The notes: generated by a model from the letters alone, not told the origin. 64,000 nucleotides of DNA from Sandaracinus amylolyticus (GCF_021631985.1 NZ_CP070225.1:4154001-4218000), one strand, 5' to 3'; positions 37,601 through 47,140 are shown, counted from the stretch's first letter. Translations and numbers: made by a program.

Positions 37601-37947
37601 AGCGAGCCGACGAGCGCCTTGAGCCGTCGCAGCCGATGCACGTCGGCGCGGTACGGATTGCGCGGCGCTTCGCCATCGGTCGCGTGCACCAGGCCGGCCT
37701 CGCGCAGCACGCGCAGGTGCTCGGAGACCGTCGACTGGGCGAGGCCGAGCTCGCCGACGAGCTCGGTGCAGGTGCAGCCGTCGCGCACGCGGACGCGACG
37801 CAGGATCATCACGCGCGTGGGGTGACCGAGCGCCTTGGCGAGGCGGGCCAGGTCCTCGTCCGCTTCCGGTCCCTCGACCGGGCGCAGGTCCGGCGCCGGC
37901 TCGGCGCGGACATCGTCGGAGTCGCGCGAAAACATCGCGTCCTTCAT
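37597..37947 (-). CDS. ArsR-family transcriptional regulator
   Basis: A protein of 116 residues from the ATG at 37947. The winged-helix core is clear: LAKALGHPTRVMILRRVR, then CTCTELVGELGLAQSTVSEHLRVLREAGLV. The CTC motif resembles the CxC that senses metal in ArsR/SmtB proteins, but a complete metal site cannot be read. The 13 upstream in-frame codons were rejected because they would run through the promoter. It is divergent from the TPR giant and may control it or itself. Confidence 0.85.
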   Translation of the reverse strand: MKDAMFSRDSDDVRAEPAPDLRPVEGPEADEDLARLAKALGHPTRVMILRRVRVRDGCTCTELVGELGLAQSTVSEHLRVLREAGLVHATDGEAPRNPYRADVHRLRRLKALVGSL

Positions 37948-37956
37948 CGGCAGCGG

Positions 37957-37986
37957 ACGATAACGCAGCCGATCTCGACCTCGCAA
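37957..37986 (-). promoter_or_regulatory. promoter TTGCGA-N18-TATCGT for the ArsR gene
   Basis: On the minus strand TTGCGA (37986-37981) and TATCGT (37962-37957) are separated by 18 bp. The -10 ends 9 nt before the ATG at 37947, so the leader is at most a few bases. The adjoining AT-richer stretch at 38000-38030 (CCATAAAACGATAGAC) could hold an operator. Confidence 0.5.
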
Positions 37987-38105
37987 TGAAGCGATTCACG
38001 ATCTCGATCATCGCCATAAAACGATAGACGCGCATCCCTGCCCGTGCGGCCGGGGGCGGCTCCCCCGCGCGCGCGAATGAAGGGCGCGCGCTCGACCCCT
38101 TTTGG

Positions 38106-38111
38106 TAGGAT
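38106..38111 (+). promoter_or_regulatory. extended -10 (TGGTAGGAT) placed for leaderless transcript
   Basis: TAGGAT with a TG one base upstream ends 6 nt before the GTG at 38118. No ribosome-binding site is present. Confidence 0.5.
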
Positions 38112-38117
38112 GCCGCC

Positions 38118-41100
38118 GTGGCGAAGCCCCCCGGCACCAGCTCGGCGCACGAGCTCGACACGCGGCTCCTGCGGTTCCGCACCCGTCCGGGCAGCGAGGA
38201 CGCGAGCCGACTCGCCGCGGATCTCCTGCAGGCCGATCGTGCGGTCGACGCGATCGACGTGACCGCGGCAGGGCTGCGGGGCGCGCCCGACGATCTCTCG
38301 CTGCTCGTGCTCGACGGACGCGCGCACTACGCGGCGGGCGATCTGCTGCGCGCGCAGGCGGCGTTGCTCAAGGCGGCGCGCATCGCGCCCGCTCAGAAGG
38401 AGCCCTTCCGCTGGCTCGGCGAGGTGCTCCTCAAGCGCGGCGATCCCCAGCGCGCGATCAAGGTGCTCGAGCGTGCACGCGCGATCGACGCCGACGATCG
38501 CGCGGTGCAGACGCTCCACGCGCGCGCCGAGCGGCTCGCGCGCATCGCCGACAGCGAGGCCGACGTCGGCGTGCCCTCGCTCGCGACCGACGACGACGAC
38601 CTGCCGGAGGAGCGCACGGTGGTGCGCGCCGAGGTGTCGGCGCAGCTCGCGAACAGCACGCGCCCGCCCTCGCCCGCGCCGGTGCGACGCGAGGCCCACG
38701 CGCTGCCGGAGGAAGAGGACTCGCCGACCTCGCTGATGGATCGGCAGGACATCGTGAAGGCGCTGCAGCCCATGGCCGCGGCGACCGCGACCCGACCGCT
38801 CGAGCCACGCGGCGGCGATGCGCCCGCGCCGGCTGCCGCGCCCGGGCTCGGCGCGCCGGGCCGTCCGCTCTCGCGCCCGCACAGGGCCACGCTGCCGCTC
38901 GGCGCGGGCATCCCGCCCGCCGCGAAGCCGGCGCCGGTCGCGGCGAAGCCTGCGACGCCCGCGGCACCGGTGCCCGCCGCAGCCCGACCCGCGCCGCGCG
39001 CGCCCGCCCCGGCGTCGTCGGTGCCGCCGCCGCTCACCCCGCGCGCGCCGACGCCTCCGGCCCCGCTGCGGCCCGCGGAGCCGGCGCGCAGCGAGGAGCC
39101 GATCGCACCGCCGCGCCAGCGCCCGACGCCGATCCCCGATCCCTTCGCCGCGCGTCCCGTACCGGCTCGCCGCGCGATCGACGACGTGCCCGCCGCGCCG
39201 CCGCCGCGGCTCGCCGAGCCCGCGGTCTCGCCCGCGCCGCCTCCCGAGAGCGTGCGCCCGCCGCCGCTCGCGCGCGCGTCGGCCCGACCGCCCGAGCCGG
39301 AGCCCGAGGACGCCGAGCTGGTCGCGCCGAGCGACGAGGAAGTGCCGCCGCCCGAGCCCGACTTCGAGAGCGGCGCGGACGCCGGTCGCCCCGAGGACGT
39401 CGAGGAGATCCTCGGCATGCTCGAGTCGCAGGGCATCTTCGAGCCGCCCACCGGCGACGTGGCCGCGTGGGCACCCCGCAAGGAAGCGGGCGTCACCGGC
39501 ACGCGCATCGGCCTGTGGATGGCAGCGGCATGGGTGCTCACCGCGGGCCTCGTCGCGGGCGGCTGGTTCGGCTGGCAGAAGTACGTCGAGCAGCGCCACG
39601 CGCGCGCCGCCGAGCTCGTCGCGCAGGCGCGCGAGGAAGCGCGCATTGGCGATCACCAGCGCCTCGTCGACGCGGAGCGCCACCTGCGCGAGGCGCGCGA
39701 GCTGAACCCCAACGACGCGACCAACTCGACGGTGCTGCTCTTCGTGCACGCGCAGCGCGCGCTCGAGGACGGCGCGTTCGAGGTGGGCTATCTGCGCCCG
39801 ACGATCGCGCGCGCCGAGCGCATGGAGGCCGACGCGCAGTGGCTCCACGCCGCGCGCGCGGTGATGTCGGCGGGCGAAGGCGATCGTGACGCGGCGCGCA
39901 CCGCGATCGGCCACGCGCTCGAGAACGGCGGCGCGGAGCAGGCGGGCCTCCTCTACGTCGCGGGCCGTCTCGAGCAGCGCCTCGGCGTGGACACCGCGCT
40001 CGAGCACCTGCAGCAGGCGGTCGGTCGCGACGCGCAGCTCACGGCCGCGGCGATCGCCCTCGCCGAGGCGCGCCACGACGAGGGTCGGCCCGAGGAAGCG
40101 GTCACGCTGATCGATCAGGTGCTCGCGCGCGACGGCGAGAACCTGCGGGCGCAGCTGTGGCGCGCGTTCCTCACCGCCGACGATCGCGATCCCGCCGAGG
40201 CGATCGCGGCGCTCGCGCCCATCGAGGCCCGCCTCGAGCACGGCGCGCCGACGGATCGTGTGCTCACCGAGCTCACGCGTGCGCGCCTGCTGCGTCGTCA
40301 GGGCGAGCACGAGCGCGCGGCCGCAGCGGTCGACGCGGCGCTGAGCGCGGGCGCGCAGGAGCCGCGCCTGCTCGCGCTGATGGCGCGCGCGGCGATGACG
40401 GCGGGGCGCCTCGTCCAGGCCGAGTACGCGGCGACGGCGGCGGTGCGCGGCAGCCCGTCGAGCGTCGATTTCCGTAAGCTTCTCGCGAACATCCATCTCG
40501 AGCGCCGCAACGGAGAGCGCGCGATCGCGACGCTCGCGCAGCTGCCGGCCGACGATCCCGACGTCGTGCTGATGACGGGGCGCGCCGCGATCTTGGTGGG
40601 CAGCGAGGAAGCGCTCGCGGGCGCGGGCGCCGCGCTCGACCAGTACGTCCAGGAGCACGAGGACGCGAACGTCGAGCTGCGCGCGCTGCGCATCCGCATC
40701 GGCGTCCAGACCGGCGACCCTGCACCGATGCTGGCGGCGGCGCGCCAGCTCGCGCGCGACAACCCGGGCGATCCGGTGGCGAGCCTCGCGCTCGGCGAAG
40801 CCGCGCTGCGCGCGCGTGATCCCGAGACCGCGACGCGCGCGCTCGAGCAAGTCGCACAGGCCTCGCCCGACGACGCCGACGGTCACTATCTCCTCGGTCG
40901 CGCGCGCCGCATGCAGGGCGACGGCGAGGGCGCCAAGCGCAGCTTCGAGCGCGCGATCGCGCTGCGCTCCGAGCACGTCGACGCGAAGATCGCGCTCGGC
41001 GGTCTGCTGCTCGACATGGGCGAGGACGAGGCGGCGGAGCGGCTCTACGGCGAGCTCTCGCGCGCCGCGGGCAGCGCGGGTGGGCTCTCGCTCGCGGCGA

Positions 41101-41774
41101 CGGGACGGCTCGGGCGCGTGGAGGCGCTGATCGGGCTCGGTCGTCTCGACGACGCGCAGGTGCAGATGGAGGGCGTTCGCGAGGGCGATCGCGAGTCCGC
41201 GCCCGCGCGCCTGACCGGTGCGCGCCTCGCGCTCGCGCGCGGTCGCGCCGGCGATGCGATCCGCGATCTGCGCGCGCTGCTCCCCGCGGAAGGCAGCGGG
41301 CAGCAGGCATCTCCGACGGTGCTCGCGCTCTACGGCGACGCGCTGCTCGCGGCCGGCCAGGTCGAGCCCTCGGCGGCGGCGTACGAGCAAGCGCTCGCGC
41401 TCGACGCCGACTCGCCCGAGGCGCTGATCGGGCGCGCCGAGCTCTACGTGCGCGGCGAGGCCGAGCGCGATGCGGCTCCGCTCCTCGCGCGTGCCCGCAC
41501 GTCGCTGACGTCGCGCATCCGTCCGCCGCGCCTGCACGCCCGGCTCTCGATGCTCGAGGGGCGCGTCGCGCTCATGAGCCGCGACATGGAGACCGCGCGC
41601 ACGAAGCTGCGCGAAGCGACCGCAGTCGCCGGCGTCCCGGCCGAGGCGTTCTTCCACCTCGGCGAGGCGCTCGCCGGCGAGAACGCGCCCGACGCGCGCG
41701 CCGCGTACGAGCGCTACCTCCAGCTCGCGCCCGAGGGCAGCTTCGCGAGCCGCGCGCGACGCGCGATCCGCTGA
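38118..41774 (+). CDS. large TPR membrane protein with Pro-Ala-rich linker (1218 aa)
   Basis: The first 150 residues are TPR-like helices (LRAQAALLKAARIAPAQ). Residues 200-430 are a proline/alanine-rich linker, then an acidic patch with VEEILGMLESQGIF. A membrane helix lies at about 463-487 (GLWMAAAWVLTAGLVAGGWFGW). The C-terminal 730 residues are about 18 further TPR-type helix pairs. The layout mirrors the 1361-residue protein at 25447 but lacks its zinc ribbon. The two may be functional partners or relatives; both resemble scaffold proteins of myxobacterial surface machines, by inference only. The start is GTG. Confidence 0.83.
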   Translation: MAKPPGTSSAHELDTRLLRFRTRPGSEDASRLAADLLQADRAVDAIDVTAAGLRGAPDDLSLLVLDGRAHYAAGDLLRAQAALLKAARIAPAQKEPFRWLGEVLLKRGDPQRAIKVLERARAIDADDRAVQTLHARAERLARIADSEADVGVPSLATDDDDLPEERTVVRAEVSAQLANSTRPPSPAPVRREAHALPEEEDSPTSLMDRQDIVKALQPMAAATATRPLEPRGGDAPAPAAAPGLGAPGRPLSRPHRATLPLGAGIPPAAKPAPVAAKPATPAAPVPAAARPAPRAPAPASSVPPPLTPRAPTPPAPLRPAEPARSEEPIAPPRQRPTPIPDPFAARPVPARRAIDDVPAAPPPRLAEPAVSPAPPPESVRPPPLARASARPPEPEPEDAELVAPSDEEVPPPEPDFESGADAGRPEDVEEILGMLESQGIFEPPTGDVAAWAPRKEAGVTGTRIGLWMAAAWVLTAGLVAGGWFGWQKYVEQRHARAAELVAQAREEARIGDHQRLVDAERHLREARELNPNDATNSTVLLFVHAQRALEDGAFEVGYLRPTIARAERMEADAQWLHAARAVMSAGEGDRDAARTAIGHALENGGAEQAGLLYVAGRLEQRLGVDTALEHLQQAVGRDAQLTAAAIALAEARHDEGRPEEAVTLIDQVLARDGENLRAQLWRAFLTADDRDPAEAIAALAPIEARLEHGAPTDRVLTELTRARLLRRQGEHERAAAAVDAALSAGAQEPRLLALMARAAMTAGRLVQAEYAATAAVRGSPSSVDFRKLLANIHLERRNGERAIATLAQLPADDPDVVLMTGRAAILVGSEEALAGAGAALDQYVQEHEDANVELRALRIRIGVQTGDPAPMLAAARQLARDNPGDPVASLALGEAALRARDPETATRALEQVAQASPDDADGHYLLGRARRMQGDGEGAKRSFERAIALRSEHVDAKIALGGLLLDMGEDEAAERLYGELSRAAGSAGGLSLAATGRLGRVEALIGLGRLDDAQVQMEGVREGDRESAPARLTGARLALARGRAGDAIRDLRALLPAEGSGQQASPTVLALYGDALLAAGQVEPSAAAYEQALALDADSPEALIGRAELYVRGEAERDAAPLLARARTSLTSRIRPPRLHARLSMLEGRVALMSRDMETARTKLREATAVAGVPAEAFFHLGEALAGENAPDARAAYERYLQLAPEGSFASRARRAIR

Positions 41775-41776
41775 TC

Positions 41777-42991
41777 ATGCTCGAGGACGATCCCGAGATC
41801 GCGCGCGCGCTCACCGCGCTCGCATCGAGCACGACGGCCGCGCCGCGGCGTCAGCCGGTGCACGTGGTGTACGCCGGCGCCCCGCGCTTCACCGCAGAGC
41901 TCTCGAAGAAGCTCGGCGCGATCGCGCTCCGCGCGCTCGACGAGCACGCGAGCACGCCGCTCGAGCTCGCGCGCGCGCTGGGCAACGATCCGCGCTCCGC
42001 CGCGCTGGTGCACGAGCGCGTCCGGCAGAAGCTCGAGCGCGAGCCCGTCGAGGACTTCCGCATCGACTTCGAGGACGGCTACGGGCCGCACTCCGACGAA
42101 GAAGAAGACGCGGACGCGAAGCGCGCCGCGCACGAGCTCGCGCGAGGGCTCGACGCCGGGACGCTGCCCCCGTCGATCGGGATCCGCATCCGCCCGCTCG
42201 AGGGCGAGACCGCGCGCCGCGCGCTGCGCACGCTCGAGCTCTTCGTGACCGAGGCCGGGCGACTGCCCTCGACGTTCGTCGTCACGCTCCCGAAGGTCGA
42301 GTCCGAGGACGCGCTACGCCTGCTCGCGCGCGCGCTCGATCGCCTCGAGGCCCAGCTCGGGCTCGCGCGCGGTGCGATCACGATCGAGGCGATGATGGAG
42401 ACGCCGCGCGCGCTGATCGACGCGAGCGGCGCGTGCCCTCTCTCGCGATGGCCGGACGCGTGCGAAGGCCGCCTCTCGGGCGTGCACCTCGGCGCGTACG
42501 ATCTCTCCGCGTCGATCGACGTGCCCGCGCCGCACCAGACGCTGCACCACCCGATCTGCGTCGACGCGCTCCTGCGCGCGCAGCTCGCGCTCGCCGGTCG
42601 CGACGTGCACGTCTCGGACGGAGCGACGACGCGCCTCCCCCTCGCGCCCAAGGGTGCGAGCCCCGAGGACGCACGTGCCGCGGTGCACGGAGGCTGGCGC
42701 GAGCACGCGGAGCACGTCCGCGAGGCGATCGCGCTCGGCGTGTGGCAGGGCTGGGATCTCCATCCCGCGCAGCTCGTCGCGCGCCTCGGCGCGCTGCACG
42801 GCTTCTTCCTGTCGTCGCTCGCCGACGCGACCGCGCGCATGGCGAACTTCCGCGCCGAGCGAGAGCGCGCGACCCGCGTCGGCGCGACGTTCGACGACGC
42901 CGCGACCGGACGCGGCCTCCGCGGGTTCTTCGCGCGAGGCCTCGCGTGCGGCGCGCTCACGCGCGAGGACCTCGCGGCCGCCGGCCTCTGA
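41777..42991 (+). CDS. HpcH/HpaI aldolase / CitE-like protein (DUF6986-type)
   Basis: A protein of 404 residues that starts 2 nt after the TPR gene. FRIDFEDGYGPHSDEEEDADA contains the Asp-Glu-Asp metal-binding style of the CitE/malate synthase-like TIM barrel. Later motifs are TLPKVES, the active-site-like IEAMMETPRAL, and LHLGAYDLSASI. These fit a Mg-dependent enzyme acting on a CoA-thioester or 2-oxo acid. Members of this subgroup are sometimes annotated as phosphoenolpyruvate kinases without proof. The real substrate is unknown. Confidence 0.7.
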   Translation: MLEDDPEIARALTALASSTTAAPRRQPVHVVYAGAPRFTAELSKKLGAIALRALDEHASTPLELARALGNDPRSAALVHERVRQKLEREPVEDFRIDFEDGYGPHSDEEEDADAKRAAHELARGLDAGTLPPSIGIRIRPLEGETARRALRTLELFVTEAGRLPSTFVVTLPKVESEDALRLLARALDRLEAQLGLARGAITIEAMMETPRALIDASGACPLSRWPDACEGRLSGVHLGAYDLSASIDVPAPHQTLHHPICVDALLRAQLALAGRDVHVSDGATTRLPLAPKGASPEDARAAVHGGWREHAEHVREAIALGVWQGWDLHPAQLVARLGALHGFFLSSLADATARMANFRAERERATRVGATFDDAATGRGLRGFFARGLACGALTREDLAAAGL

Positions 42992-43678
42992 TCAGTCCGC
43001 GAAGTCCTGCGTCCAGTAGGGCCCGGTCCCGCCGCACGCGACGTGTCCGATCCCGATGCGCCCGAACTGCTCGCCCATGATGTTCGCGCGATGGCCCGGG
43101 CTGTTCATCCACGCCTCGTGCACGTCCGCCGGCGTCGGCTGTCCCCGCGCGATGTTCTCGCCGATCGCGCGCCACGTGACGTCCTGCGCGTCGATGCGAT
43201 CGCGGAACGTGCGCCCGTCGAGCGAGTCGTGATCGAAGTAGCCCTGATCGCACATGTCCTGCGAGTGCAGCCGCGCCGCGCGCGTCAGCCCGGGATCGCA
43301 CACCAGCGGCGAGAGCCCCGCGCGCACCCGCTCGTCGTTCGTGAGCCGGAGCTGCTCCTGCTCGATCGGATCGCCGCACTCGGGAGGCGGCGGCTCCGCG
43401 CAGCGATGCCGCCCCGCGACCGTTCCGCACACGCGTCCATCGTCCGCGCAGTCCTCTTCGCGCACCGTGCCGCCCTCGCACCAGCGCGCGATCGTCCCGC
43501 TGCACGCGCCGGTGTCACCGAGCGTCTCGCACTCGTCGCCGCTCACTGGGCCCGCGTCGGCGCCGCCGCTCGCACCGTCGAGCTCGACGCGCGGCCGCTC
43601 GTGATCGGATCCATCGCAGCCTGCGATTCCCATCGCGAGCACCAGCGCACACAGAGCGACGCCCCTCGAGCACGACAT
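42992..43678 (-). CDS. CAP/SCP-domain lipoprotein
   Basis: A protein of 228 residues. The lipobox GIAGC is followed by an Asp/Ala/Gly linker and a small Cys-rich region. The CAP (SCP/PR1) domain begins at LRLTNDERVRAGLSPLVCDPGLTRAARLHSQDM and ends HRANIMGEQFGRIGIGHV and YWTQDFAD. The His and Glu residues of the CAP cavity are present (HSQDM, IGENIARG, HRANI). Bacterial CAP proteins are secreted and bind lipids, metals or cell-wall pieces; no activity can be assigned. AGGTGG precedes the ATG at 43678. The stop codon touches that of the upstream convergent gene. Confidence 0.88.
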   Translation of the reverse strand: MSCSRGVALCALVLAMGIAGCDGSDHERPRVELDGASGGADAGPVSGDECETLGDTGACSGTIARWCEGGTVREEDCADDGRVCGTVAGRHRCAEPPPPECGDPIEQEQLRLTNDERVRAGLSPLVCDPGLTRAARLHSQDMCDQGYFDHDSLDGRTFRDRIDAQDVTWRAIGENIARGQPTPADVHEAWMNSPGHRANIMGEQFGRIGIGHVACGGTGPYWTQDFAD

Positions 43679-43725
43679 CGATACCACCTCGCGGGCGCGA
43701 GGATAGAAGAAGCCCCGGCTCGGTG

Positions 43726-43731
43726 TACCGT
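43726..43731 (+). promoter_or_regulatory. -10 hexamer TACCGT placed for leaderless transcript
   Basis: TACCGT ends 6 nt before the GTG at 43738. The same hexamer and spacing recur before the ROK kinase at 60010 on the other strand. Confidence 0.4.
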
Positions 43732-43737
43732 CGCGTC

Positions 43738-45270
43738 GTGCGTGACCTCGCTCGCCACGCTGTCGTGCTCGCCGCGCTCCTGCTCGCGCTCGCGCCGGTG
43801 CGCGCGCAGGACGAGACCGGCCCGGAGCTCGCGCTCGGCGGGGACGTCATCTTCGACGGCCACATCACCTACGCGATCGAGCGCTTCTTCGGCGACGCGC
43901 CCGCCCCCGCGCTGCGCGAGCTCCTCGCCGAGATGGGCCCGGCGCTCTCGCGCGCCGATCTCGCGATCGTGAACCTCGAGACCCCGGTCGCGCCGCGCAC
44001 CCACGAGCGTGGCCCCGACCACGACGCGCCCACGTTCGCCGCGCCGCCCGAGCTGCTCGACGCGCTCTCGCAGGTGGGCGTGGACGCGCTCACCGTGGCC
44101 AACAACCACGCATACGACCAAGGCGTCGCGGGGCTCGCGAGCACGCTGGCGCACACCGCGCGCGCCCAGCTCCCGACGATCGGCGCGGGGCGCGACCTCG
44201 ACGACGCCTCGCGCGCGATCGTGCTCGACGCGAGCGGCCATCGCATCGCGGTCGCGGCGTTCAGCGAGGGCACGAACCGGCGCGTGCGCGACGGAGATCC
44301 CGATGCACCGCGCATCGCGATCGCGAGCGAGGCGCGCATCACCGAGTCGGTGCGCGCCGCGCGTCGCGATGCCGAGCTCGTCGTGGTGAGCCTGCACTGG
44401 ACGAGCCCGCTCGACGATCGACCGACCCGCACCATGCAGCGCCTGGTGCGCGCCGCGGCCGACGCGGGCGCCGATCTCGTATACGCGCACGGCCCGCACC
44501 AGCCTGCGCCCGCGGGACGCGTCGTCGCGAGCGATGGGCGCGAGGTGCCCGTGCTCTGGTCGCTCGGCAACCTCGTCGCGGTGATGGACGTCGACGACGA
44601 TCGCGTGCACGCGCCCGAGCCCTCGGTGCGCGACGCCGTGATCGCGCGCGTCCGCACGCGCCGCGGTGCGCACGGACGCCTCGAGATCGCATCGATCACG
44701 AGCGACGCGTACTGGATCGCGACGCCGCAGCGCGCGTGGTGGAACGAGCCCACGAGCGCGATGGTCCGCCCGCTCTCGCTGCGCGCCGAGCTCGCCCGGA
44801 TCGAGCGCGCATCGTGCGGCGCGCGTTGTGATCGCTACGCAGCGTCCTACCGCGCGCGAGAGCGCATGCTCGCGTCGCTGCTCGGCGCGCCCGTCGAGCT
44901 CGCGGCCACTGCGCCGCCGCCGCCTCTGCGCACCGAGCCGCGAAGCGCTCCGCGCACCACCGACGAGATCCCGCCCGAGCTCGCGCGCGGCGTGGCGCTG
45001 CGCATCGAGTTCCCACACGACGGTGCCGTCGAGTCGAGCGTCGACCGCGCGCAGATCCGCGCCATCGCCGACCTCCTCCGCGCCGACCGGAGCCTGCGCG
45101 TCGAGATCGTCGCGCGCCCCGCGTCCACCGAGCGCGAATCGCTCGCCCTCTCGCGCGCCCACCGCGCCCGCGGTCTGATCGCGATCCTCGGCCCCTCGAG
45201 GGCTCGCTTCACCCTGCGCGCCGCGCCCGCCGGCGCGACCGCGACGATCACCCTACGCGTCTCGCGTTAG
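43738..45270 (+). CDS. CapA-type metallophosphoesterase-like protein with OmpA-like C-terminus
   Basis: A protein of 510 residues with a signal peptide ending APVRAQ. Residues 25-330 are a PGA_cap/CapA domain: LGGDVIFDG, AIVNLETPVAP, VANNHAYDQGVAGL, VVSLHWTSP, YAHGPHQPAPAG. CapA proteins act in poly-gamma-glutamate or capsule export and anchoring. The last 90 residues (ALRIEFPHDGAVESS...LRVEIVARPASTERESLALSRAHRARG) resemble a weak OmpA/MotB peptidoglycan-binding domain. That would fix the enzyme to the wall. No CapBCE genes are nearby. The GTG at 43738 fits the signal peptide better than the GTG at 43723. Confidence 0.8.
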   Translation: MRDLARHAVVLAALLLALAPVRAQDETGPELALGGDVIFDGHITYAIERFFGDAPAPALRELLAEMGPALSRADLAIVNLETPVAPRTHERGPDHDAPTFAAPPELLDALSQVGVDALTVANNHAYDQGVAGLASTLAHTARAQLPTIGAGRDLDDASRAIVLDASGHRIAVAAFSEGTNRRVRDGDPDAPRIAIASEARITESVRAARRDAELVVVSLHWTSPLDDRPTRTMQRLVRAAADAGADLVYAHGPHQPAPAGRVVASDGREVPVLWSLGNLVAVMDVDDDRVHAPEPSVRDAVIARVRTRRGAHGRLEIASITSDAYWIATPQRAWWNEPTSAMVRPLSLRAELARIERASCGARCDRYAASYRARERMLASLLGAPVELAATAPPPPLRTEPRSAPRTTDEIPPELARGVALRIEFPHDGAVESSVDRAQIRAIADLLRADRSLRVEIVARPASTERESLALSRAHRARGLIAILGPSRARFTLRAAPAGATATITLRVSR

Positions 45271-45995
45271 CGGAGCGGCACCGGCGCCGAGAACGGCGAG
45301 ACCTGCCCGTACGCATCGACGAACGCGATGCGCCCGCTCGCGCCCTCGCCCTCCGGCGGCGCGATCGTCCCCTCGGGCGCGCTCGCACAGCGCGCCGGCT
45401 CGCTCCACACGACCACCTCGCGCTGGCCCTCGATCGCCGGCTGCCACGCCGCGGGCGCGCCGTCCTCGCCCCAGCCCACCACGATCGCGACGATCCCCGC
45501 GGGCACCGGGAACTCCAGCGTCGCCCGCACCTCGGTGCGCGGCGTCCGGCGCGACGACATGCCGGTCGCCGCGACCCTCCGCAGCTCGGTCACCGAGGGC
45601 CGCGTCGGCACCCCCGGCAGCGGCGTGCGTCCCACCGCGATCGAGCTGGTCGGCCCGAGCGCCGGCGCGTTGAACGTGCCCGGCGTCAGCCGCGTCGCTG
45701 CCGCGAACCGCACGAGCCCCGGCGCGAGCTCGCGCGCCACGAGATCCTGGGTCCGCCGCCCCCGCACCAGCTGGACGCCGCTCGGCATCGCGACGTCCTG
45801 GCCGCCGCTCGAGCCCACCATCGCGACGACGATCCCCCCGCCGTCGCGCGGAAGGCTCGCGGTCACCGGCGTCAGCACACGCGGCGCGAGGCCCTGCGGC
45901 GCGCATCTCGCGTCCGCTCTCGTCGAGAATCCCGCGGCGACCGTCCACACCAAGCTGGCGAGGACGACGAACGACGACACGGCTCGGAGGCGCAT
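45267..45995 (-). CDS. exported protein of unknown function, 242 aa
   Basis: It has a signal peptide (MRLRAVSSFVVLASLVWTVAAGF, cleavage near TRADA). The mature part is beta-rich with repeats of charged strands and two cysteines (Cys in DARCAPQG and ARCASAP) that may pair. No known domain was recognised. GAAGG lies eight bases before the ATG at 45995. Its 3' end overlaps the convergent capA-like gene by four bases. It is divergent from the alpha/beta hydrolase. Confidence 0.65.
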   Translation of the reverse strand: MRLRAVSSFVVLASLVWTVAAGFSTRADARCAPQGLAPRVLTPVTASLPRDGGGIVVAMVGSSGGQDVAMPSGVQLVRGRRTQDLVARELAPGLVRFAAATRLTPGTFNAPALGPTSSIAVGRTPLPGVPTRPSVTELRRVAATGMSSRRTPRTEVRATLEFPVPAGIVAIVVGWGEDGAPAAWQPAIEGQREVVVWSEPARCASAPEGTIAPPEGEGASGRIAFVDAYGQVSPFSAPVPLR

Positions 45996-46155
45996 GGGCA
46001 CGACCTTCGGCGATCGAGCGGCCCACATCAACCCCGTCGTGCCCCGCGAAGCGCTCGACGCAGTGCGTAGCAAGCCACGCGCTCCGACCCGGTTCTCAGC
46101 CTCGAAACGTCATGAATTCCGCTCGGCACGCGACGTGTATCATGATCGTCCCGTC

Positions 46156-47115
46156 GTGCCGCACACGTTCATGCAGCTCTCGGATCGCTTCCTCGTCGGA
46201 CAGCTCCAGCTCCGTGGCTTCACGAGCCGCAGAGTCCGTACGAGCGCCGGCCACGTGCACGTCCTGGAGGCGGCCGGCCGCGGCTCGCTGCCGCCGCTCC
46301 TCGTGCTCCACGGATTCTCGGCCGCCGGGCACCTCTACGAGGGCGTGCTGCTGCGCATGCGCCCCCACGCCAAGCGCCTCGTCGCGCCCGACATGCTCGG
46401 CCACGGCCTCAGCGACATGCCGGCCGCCGGCCTCGACGAGAGCGCGTGCCGCCGCGCGATGCTCGAGACCATCGACCGCGTCGTCGACGAGCCGTGCATC
46501 GTGTTCGGCAACTCGCTGGGCGGCGCCGCGGCCCTCACGCTCGCGCTCGAGCGCCCCGAGAAGGTGCGCGGCCTCTTCCTCGTCGCCCCCGGCGGCGCGC
46601 CGATGGACGCGGCCGAGCTCGACGCGTTCGTCGATCGCTTCCGCCTCCGCACCCACGACGAGGCGCTCGACTTCGTCGACCGCCTCTTCGCCAAGCCGCA
46701 CCCGATGCGCCAGGTGCTCGCGTGGGGCACCCGCAAGCAGTTCGAGCGCCCCGGCCTGCGCGACCTCCTCGAGCGCGTGAAGCCCGAGGACCTGCTCTGC
46801 GCGCGCGAGCTCGGTCGCCTCCGCATGCCGATCCAGGTCGTCTGGGGCGCGGCCGACCGCATCCTGCACCCGACGCACCTCGACTTCTTCCGCCGGCACC
46901 TGCCGCCCCACGCGAAGCTGCAGGTCGTCGAGCACTACGGGCACACGCCCCACATGGATCACCCCGAGGAGCTGCATCGCCGGCTGCTCGCGTTCGCCCG
47001 GCTGGTGCACGCGCGCACCCCGCAGCGCGAGGTCGTGACGAGCCCGGGCATCGGCCTCTCGGCTTCGGCCGAACGGCCGGAATTGCCGGGCATTTCGGCC
47101 TCCATCGCTCCTTGA
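46156..47115 (+). CDS. alpha/beta hydrolase
   Basis: A protein of 319 residues with the full catalytic triad: nucleophile Ser in VFGNSLGGAAAL, Asp in VVWGAADRILHP and His in EHYGHTPHMDHP. The oxyanion motif LVLHGFSAAGHLYEG is present. It is most like lipases/esterases of the MhpC/YbfF type. TATCAT lies 12 nt before the GTG start at 46156; an ATG at 46171 is an alternative. It ends just before the promoter of the fatty acyl-AMP ligase gene and may process its lipid product. Confidence 0.85.
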   Translation: MPHTFMQLSDRFLVGQLQLRGFTSRRVRTSAGHVHVLEAAGRGSLPPLLVLHGFSAAGHLYEGVLLRMRPHAKRLVAPDMLGHGLSDMPAAGLDESACRRAMLETIDRVVDEPCIVFGNSLGGAAALTLALERPEKVRGLFLVAPGGAPMDAAELDAFVDRFRLRTHDEALDFVDRLFAKPHPMRQVLAWGTRKQFERPGLRDLLERVKPEDLLCARELGRLRMPIQVVWGAADRILHPTHLDFFRRHLPPHAKLQVVEHYGHTPHMDHPEELHRRLLAFARLVHARTPQREVVTSPGIGLSASAERPELPGISASIAP

Positions 47116-47140
47116 CAGCCTCTTCACCGCCCCATAGAAA
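47112..47140 (+). promoter_or_regulatory. strong sigma70 promoter TTGACA-N17-TAGAAA
   Basis: A perfect -35 and ideal spacing are seen. The -35 overlaps the stop codon of the hydrolase gene, and the -10 ends 10 nt before the ATG at 47151, so the mRNA leader would be a few bases at most. This lets the ligase-ACP-ACP-thioesterase genes be transcribed apart from the hydrolase. Confidence 0.6.

Noticed and set aside
37944-41657. Minus-strand open frame of 1237 codons opposite the TPR protein
   Set aside because: The plus strand encodes recognisable TPRs and a membrane helix. The minus frame has no domain and its first part runs through the ArsR promoter.
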